Source of the DNA: Streptomyces sp. Ncost-T10-10d
GTDB taxonomy: Bacteria > Actinomycetota > Actinomycetes > Streptomycetales > Streptomycetaceae
Length of the DNA: 64,000 nt
NCBI RefSeq assembly: GCF_900091955.1
Contig: NZ_FMDF01000089.1
Coordinates: 1 to 64,000 of the forward strand
Reading direction: 5' to 3'
In this document: one piece after another, positions 59,633-64,000 of the stretch
Position numbering within the stretch: the stretch's first letter is position 1
Layout of the letters: the number at the start of each line of letters is the position of its first letter
Position numbers and translations under genes: made by a program
Notes under the pieces: model-generated
Database searches by the model: none
Seen by the model: the letters and a program-made list of their open reading frames with translations, nothing else
Told to the model about the DNA's origin: nothing

Positions 59633-60067
59633 ATGGCACATTCAGCGCACGCGCCCGGCACGGCCCGTTCCGCCGACCAGGGGGACATCAACCCCTGGGC
59701 GGCCGGCGGGATCATGTTCGCCGGTGTGCTGCTTCTCGTCGACGGTGTCTTCGGAGTGATCAAGGGCATCAGCGGTATCGCCTCCGACGAGGTCTACGCG
59801 CGCCTCAGCAACTACACGTTCAAGTTCGATGTGGCCGCATGGGGATGGATCCACCTCGTCTTCGGCGTCCTGCTCGGATTCGTCGGCTGGGGCATCCTCA
59901 AGGGCGCCACCTGGGCCCGTGTCACGGGTGTCGTACTTGCCGCCGTCAGCCTGGTCCTCAACTTCATGTGGCTGCCGTACCAGCCGATCTGGGCGATCAT
60001 CTCCATCGCCATCGACACATTCGTGATCTGGGCCCTGTGCACGGAGACCTCGAAGGCGGTCATCTGA
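59633..60067 (+). CDS. DUF7144-like membrane protein
   Basis: A 144-residue protein with four membrane segments (residues about 22-42, 70-88, 95-112, 118-136) and the conserved AAWGWIHLVFGVLLGFVGWG pattern of actinobacterial DUF7144 proteins. ATG at 59633, preceded by AAGGAG. Function unknown. Confidence 0.82.
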   Translation: MAHSAHAPGTARSADQGDINPWAAGGIMFAGVLLLVDGVFGVIKGISGIASDEVYARLSNYTFKFDVAAWGWIHLVFGVLLGFVGWGILKGATWARVTGVVLAAVSLVLNFMWLPYQPIWAIISIAIDTFVIWALCTETSKAVI

Positions 60068-60167
60068 GCCGTCAGGGTGTACGGACCCGACTCGGCCTTC
60101 CTGGGCGGAGGCGGTCCACGCCGGCCCTTGCCGTGAGCGGGTGCAGTGAGTGAGCGAAGGGACTGCG

Positions 60168-61517
60168 GTGTCGAAGGAGAACACGGAAGAGCTGGTCGCT
60201 CTTGCCGCCGAGGCATATGTCTACGGCTGTCCGCTGGTCCATGGCCTGTCGGCAGTCGAGGACTTCATGCACACGGGCTTCGGTCCGCTGCCGCCCACTC
60301 CCTTCAACCACTTCGCGCACTCCGCTCAACTGGGCTTCCCTTACACGCACTTCGTGCCCGCCGACAACGACACCGTCCACTCGATCGCGCACCTCGACCT
60401 CTCCGGCGGTCCGGTCGTGCTCCATGTCCCCGACACGGGCGGCGCGTACTACGTGCTGCAGTTCGTGGACGCCTGGACCAACAACTTCGCGTACGTCGGC
60501 CGACGTGCCACCGGTACGGGGGCCGGGGACTGGCTCGTCGTACCGCCGGGCTGGTCGGGCAGCGTGCCCGACGGGGTGCGCGGGGTGATCGACGCACCGA
60601 CCTCCGTCGTCTCCGTCATCGGCCGCAACGCCTGCAACGGTCCGGACGACCTGGAGCGGGTGCGCGCCCTTCAGGCACAGTTCGCCCTCACGCATCTCGA
60701 ACCGGGTACTCATCGCACGGGACTGCCCGTGCCCGACCCCGATGTACCGGAGCCGCTGAGGTTCTTCGAGCAGCTCAGGGTCTGGATGGCGGACTTTCCG
60801 CCGTCCGCGGGCGACCAGGCGTATCAGGACCGGTTCCAGCCGCTGGAGCTGCTGGAGGAGGGGCCCTCGCCGTACGTGTCCGCCGACCCCTCCCTCGTAC
60901 ACGCACTGACCGAGGGCCTCGCGCGGGGCAGAGTGCGGGTGGAGGAGGCGAGCCGGCCCGCGGCGGCGCGCGGGGGCTGGGAGATGGATCCGCATCTCTT
61001 CGACTACAACCTCGACTGGCACGGCATCGGGGCCATCGACTCCCCGGAGTGGCGGATCACGGACCGCGAGGCCTCCTATCCGGCCAGAGCGGTGGCGGCA
61101 CGGACCGCGCTGTGGGGGAGTCACGGGTACGAGGCGGTGTACGCCCACACCGTCCGCGACGCCGACGGTGAGCGGCTGAACGGCGCCCACTCCTATGTGC
61201 TGCGCTTCGAGCGGCAGCCGCCGGTCGAAGCGTTCTGGTCCGTGACCATGTACGGCCTGCCGGACGACCGCCTCGTCGAGAACCCGGCCGCGCGGTACTC
61301 GATCGGTGACCGCACGCCCGGTCTCGTACACGGCGAGGACGGTTCGCTCACGATCCACATCCAGAGGGAGCGTCCGGCCGCCCCGGATGCGGCGGCGAAC
61401 TGGCTGCCCGCGCCCGACGGGGACTTCCGACCCGTGCTCGGGCTCTATGCGCCGGGGCCGGAGATCCTCGACGGTACGTACGAGATCCCCGCCGTCGAGC
61501 GGAGCGGTGAGCGGTGA
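60168..61517 (+). CDS. DUF1254 domain protein
   Basis: A 449-residue protein with an N-terminal DUF1254 (EAYVYGCPLVHGL; NDTVHSIAHLDLSGGPVVLH) and C-terminal DUF1214 (WSVTMYGLPDDRLVENP; RYSIGDRTPGL) pair. GTG at 60168 has GAAGGG upstream; GTG 60150 is an alternative. No signal peptide is visible, unlike many family members. Function unknown in general. Confidence 0.88.
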   Translation: MSKENTEELVALAAEAYVYGCPLVHGLSAVEDFMHTGFGPLPPTPFNHFAHSAQLGFPYTHFVPADNDTVHSIAHLDLSGGPVVLHVPDTGGAYYVLQFVDAWTNNFAYVGRRATGTGAGDWLVVPPGWSGSVPDGVRGVIDAPTSVVSVIGRNACNGPDDLERVRALQAQFALTHLEPGTHRTGLPVPDPDVPEPLRFFEQLRVWMADFPPSAGDQAYQDRFQPLELLEEGPSPYVSADPSLVHALTEGLARGRVRVEEASRPAAARGGWEMDPHLFDYNLDWHGIGAIDSPEWRITDREASYPARAVAARTALWGSHGYEAVYAHTVRDADGERLNGAHSYVLRFERQPPVEAFWSVTMYGLPDDRLVENPAARYSIGDRTPGLVHGEDGSLTIHIQRERPAAPDAAANWLPAPDGDFRPVLGLYAPGPEILDGTYEIPAVERSGER

Positions 61518-61649
61518 GGTGAGCGGCACCGGGAGCGGCGAAGGGACGCGTGGCCCGATGCCATCCGCAGATGCTCGTCCCGCCCGCCCGTAGTCGCAGA
61601 GGCCTGCCCCCGCCCGCCCGTTGTCAGTGGCTCGGGTCACACTGGACGC

Positions 61650-61874
61650 ATGTGCCGCAGTATCAAGACCCTTCGCCCACCCGCCCTCCCCGAAGAGGCC
61701 ACCGAGGAGGAGATCCGGGCCGCCGCCCTGCAGTTCGTACGCAAGGTGTCCGGCTTCCGGGCTCCGGCCGCGCGCAATCAGGAGGTGTTCGACCGGGCCG
61801 TCGACGAGATCGCCGAGGCGACCGCCAGGCTGCTGGACGGTCTGGAGATACGGGGCGCCGTCAGGACGTCGTAG
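61650..61874 (+). CDS. DUF2277 protein
   Basis: A 74-residue protein starting MCRSIKTLRPP and ending GLEIRGAVRTS; the Cys near the N-terminus and FVRKVSGFRAPAARNQEVFD are characteristic of DUF2277. ATG at 61650. Its last 14 bases overlap the 3' end of the convergent DedA gene. Function unknown. Confidence 0.9.
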   Translation: MCRSIKTLRPPALPEEATEEEIRAAALQFVRKVSGFRAPAARNQEVFDRAVDEIAEATARLLDGLEIRGAVRTS

Positions 61875-62541
61875 TGGCCGTCGCGGTCGATGCCCGGGCG
61901 GCGGCTTCCGCTGCCGGGCGCCGCATGACGTACGCGGCCAGGGCGCCCGCCACGAACAGGGCGAGGACCGAAACGGCTGTGCCCACCCAGGTCGCGCCGA
62001 GCCACTGGGCGCCGAAGTAGCCGAGGCCCACGCTGTAACCGGCCCAGGCCACGCCCGCCAGGGCCGACCAGGGCAGGAATTCCTTGGCCCTGCGATGCGC
62101 GGCGCCCGCGCCCAGGGAGACGACCGAGCGTCCGGCCGGGGCGAAGCGGGCGATGACGACGAGGATGCCGCCGCCCCGGGCCAGGGCGGCGCCGAGGCGT
62201 TCCTGCGCGGAGGTGAGGCGGCGGGAGCGGGCGATCGCCCGGTCCAGGCGCTCGCCGCCGCGCCAGGCCAGCCGGTACGCGACAAGATCGCCGAGCACCG
62301 AGGCGGTGGCCGCGCACAGGATCAGGGCGAGGAGGGAGGGGACCTCGGGCACCTGCTCGGCGGCGCGCGTCGCGGAGGCCGCGCCTGCGACGGTCGTCGA
62401 ACCGGCGGCGGCTGCCGTGGCAGCGGTGATCACCAGGACTCCGCTGGGCAGCACGGGCAGAAAGACGTCCAGGAGCACCGAGACCGCGACCACGGCGTAG
62501 ATCCATGGGCTGCCGGTCAGCGCACCCACACTCTCAAGCAC
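61861..62541 (-). CDS. DedA family membrane protein
   Basis: A 226-residue polytopic protein of the DedA/VTT family, associated with membrane lipid flipping and proton balance. Family marks: FLPVLPSGVLVITAATAA (re-entrant loop), GDLVAYRLAWRGG, ARFAPAGRSVVSLGAGA (conserved Arg residues) and FLPWSALAGVAWAGYSVGLGY. GTG at 62541 has GGAGTAGTAG upstream. Stands alone; overlaps DUF2277 at the 3' end. Confidence 0.9.
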   Translation of the reverse strand: MLESVGALTGSPWIYAVVAVSVLLDVFLPVLPSGVLVITAATAAAAGSTTVAGAASATRAAEQVPEVPSLLALILCAATASVLGDLVAYRLAWRGGERLDRAIARSRRLTSAQERLGAALARGGGILVVIARFAPAGRSVVSLGAGAAHRRAKEFLPWSALAGVAWAGYSVGLGYFGAQWLGATWVGTAVSVLALFVAGALAAYVMRRPAAEAAARASTATATTTS

Positions 62542-62677
62542 CTACTACTCCCCGATCCGGAACAACGCCGCGACGTCGCAGGGGAGCGGCAGGAGCGGCA
62601 GGAGCGGCAGGGCCAGCTGTACAGCGTACGCCTGAGGCTCATCCGGTGATCTACAAATACGGACGATGTTGGAAAGG

Positions 62678-62723
62678 TCACGTACACCCAGAAATGGGAA
62701 GCCCAGGTTCCGGGTGTACGTGA
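62678..62723. repeat. 12-bp perfect inverted repeat
   Basis: TCACGTACACCC (62678-62689) and GGGTGTACGTGA (62712-62723) with a 22-base loop that can itself pair (CCCAG/GGG elements). It lies between the DedA promoter region and the DoxX end. It could be a terminator for DoxX or a protein site; its role is undetermined. Confidence 0.6.
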
Positions 62724-62802
62724 GGGACGGCCCGGGAGCGGAAGGGGCGGTCCCGTGCGGATCGGGCCGTGGCGGCCGTCGGCAGGGCCGCCGCTGCGGC
62801 CG

Positions 62803-63261
62803 TCAGACCGTTACGGCCGGCGCCTGCTCGCGTGCGCGGTCCTCGCCGTCGCTGTCTGCGCCGCCCCGGCTGAACAGCCGGTCCAGGGCCAGCGCGCCGG
62901 GGCCGGTGAAGACCAGCAGGAGGAACACCCAGCAGAAGACGGCCGAGGGCTCGCCGCCGTTCTGCAGCGGGAAGAGTGCCTCGGGCTGGTGGACCTTGAA
63001 GTACGCGTACGCCATGGAGCCGGAGGAGATCAGGGCGGCGATACGGGTGCCCAGCCCGAGTACCACCAGGCTGCCGCCGACGAGCTGGATGACCGCCGCG
63101 TACCAGCCGGGCCAGGTTCCGGCGGGTATGGAACCGCCGCCCATCGCGCCGCCGAGGACGCCGAAGAGCGAGGCGGCGCCGTGGCAGGCGAAGAGCAGGC
63201 CTACGACGATCCGGAACAGGGCGAGGGCATAGGGCTGAGCCTGGTTCAGGCGTGTGTGCAT
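62803..63261 (-). CDS. DoxX family membrane protein
   Basis: A 152-residue protein with four membrane segments: ALALFRIVVGLLFACHGAAS, YAAVIQLVGGSLVVLGLGTR, a Phe/Lys-rich VHQPEALFPLQNGGE loop and FCWVFLLLVFTGPGALALD. ATG at 63261 has GGAGCC upstream. DoxX proteins are associated with redox or thiosulfate metabolism; the exact role is unknown. Confidence 0.9.
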   Translation of the reverse strand: MHTRLNQAQPYALALFRIVVGLLFACHGAASLFGVLGGAMGGGSIPAGTWPGWYAAVIQLVGGSLVVLGLGTRIAALISSGSMAYAYFKVHQPEALFPLQNGGEPSAVFCWVFLLLVFTGPGALALDRLFSRGGADSDGEDRAREQAPAVTV

Positions 63262-63344
63262 GGGGGGAGGGCTCCTTCGGTCTGGTGGGGACGTGAACCG
63301 ATTGAGTGGCCCAGATTAGGGAAACCTCACCAATGCTTGCAAGT

Positions 63345-64000
63345 TCAACATTTGGTTGACTGGCTGAAAGTTGTCCCATGGTTGTCGGTCAGGGTGCGGT
63401 CCAGCACCGTCTCCAGCTGCGCACCTTCCTTCGTCGCCTTGGCCTGAACCAATGTCAGCGCAGCTTTCCGGCCACGCAAGGTGAGTGTCATGAGCTGATT
63501 GCCGAACCACGGTCCGCCGGTCCTGCGCCAGTGGACCGGAGGTGTGCCCGTCCGCCCGTGCCGCGCCAGCAGCCGGCCGAGCCGCCGCCCCGCCCGGCTC
63601 CAGCCGAAACGGAAGCCGGCCCTGAGCGCGCCGGGGATCGAGTTGTGCACAGGGGAGCAGGTCAGCTGGAGGACGCGTGCCTCGGGGGCGCCTCCGGGCA
63701 CCCCGTCCGGCCATGTCGGCTCCGCGATGTACGCGTGGTGCACATCGCCCGACAGCACGCATACCGACGCCGGGGCGTCCGGCCCGCGGCCCGCCTGCCG
63801 GATCAGCTCGGTCAGCTCCCCGAAGGAGTCGGGGAAGGCCGCCCAATGTTCCAGGTCGGAGCGTTGGCGCAGCTTTTCGCCGAAGCGCGCCCAGCGCCCC
63901 TCGGGCCCGCCGCGCTCGCCACGGCACAGCGCGGCGTTCCACTGCTCCGCGTCGTGGACGAGCGGCGGCAGGAGCCACGGCAGCGAAGTGCCGATCAGGA
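63345..64000 (-). CDS. PhoD-like alkaline phosphatase/metallophosphatase (partial)
   Basis: The 3' part of a gene that begins beyond the right edge; the frame is open to 64000. Recognisable features are VCVLSGDVHHAYIAEPTW (metal-ligand His region) and LTCSPVHNSIPGALRAGFRF, characteristic of the PhoD-like/alkaline phosphatase D family. The visible 218 residues end in TTFSQSTKC. Signal peptide and N-terminal domain are not in the window. Confidence 0.85.
   Translation of the reverse strand, partial: LIGTSLPWLLPPLVHDAEQWNAALCRGERGGPEGRWARFGEKLRQRSDLEHWAAFPDSFGELTELIRQAGRGPDAPASVCVLSGDVHHAYIAEPTWPDGVPGGAPEARVLQLTCSPVHNSIPGALRAGFRFGWSRAGRRLGRLLARHGRTGTPPVHWRRTGGPWFGNQLMTLTLRGRKAALTLVQAKATKEGAQLETVLDRTLTDNHGTTFSQSTKC

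Overview
The window is about 70% G+C with dense, short-spaced genes, GTG/TTG starts, TerD, DUF397/XRE and DUF3052 genes, a two-component-rich layout and a type II fatty-acid cluster in the order fasR-fabD-fabH-acpP-fabF. Together these indicate a Streptomyces chromosome, probably core with accessory patches. No rRNA, CRISPR array or large secondary-metabolite cluster is visible.

Layout. 0.1-5 kb: the fas operon, with its PucR-type regulator FasR, on the minus strand. 5-24.9 kb: a mixed accessory stretch holding pirin, a RibD/DHFR-like reductase, a GNAT, an lspA paralogue convergent with a tetR-membrane protein-lgt operon, an XRE-DUF5753/DUF397 pair beside a frameshifted ATPase gene, a MerR-aldo/keto reductase pair, an acyltransferase and two secreted DUF1023 hydrolases, a NarL-type two-component pair, a DUF4429/SHOCT protein, a TetR-MFS efflux pair and a secreted I36 protease-inhibitor-like protein. 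25-29.3 kb: aceE divergent from DUF3052 and an AhpE-like peroxiredoxin. From memory, aceE, DUF3052, ahpE and the fasR/fab genes are also neighbours in mycobacteria, so the 20 kb between fasR and aceE looks like inserted material.

29.4-39.4 kb is a tellurite-resistance-type (Ter) stress locus: two terD, a TerC-like DUF475 exporter, a TerA-type protein and a TerD protein with a Pro/Tyr-rich tail. It continues divergently into an HpcH/HpaI lyase, a very large two-phosphoribosyltransferase protein ending in a PELOTA RNA-binding domain, a HAD phosphatase and an O-methyltransferase. This matches the predicted Ter-linked biosynthesis of a nucleoside-like metabolite, and I consider it the most interesting system here.

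39.4-42.7 kb holds small housekeeping or envelope genes. At 42.9 kb a tRNA-Val(UAC) gene starts a mobile-element scar: 46 bp of its 3' end recur at 45,238, enclosing a truncated integrase, a fragment of an arsenate-reductase-like gene and a secreted DUF4360 gene. From there to about 52.5 kb lie further remnants (IS630 transposase pieces, a second integrase tail, diverged repeats) among a beta-lactamase-like hydrolase, a methyltransferase, a GYD protein, a flavoprotein and a BrkB protein. 52.6-64 kb holds an azlCD-lrp branched-chain amino-acid export module, a PAP2 phosphatase overlapping a second two-component system, the 24-residue ribosomal protein bL37, a MerR regulator, several DUF proteins, DedA, DoxX and the 3' part of a PhoD-like phosphatase that leaves the window.

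Regulatory logic is unusually readable in places. Palindromes sit between the -35 and -10 boxes of a tetR and of an MFS gene, and two merR genes carry 19-bp-spacer promoters with the start codon at or near the expected transcription start. All functions come from reading motifs; no database search was run.
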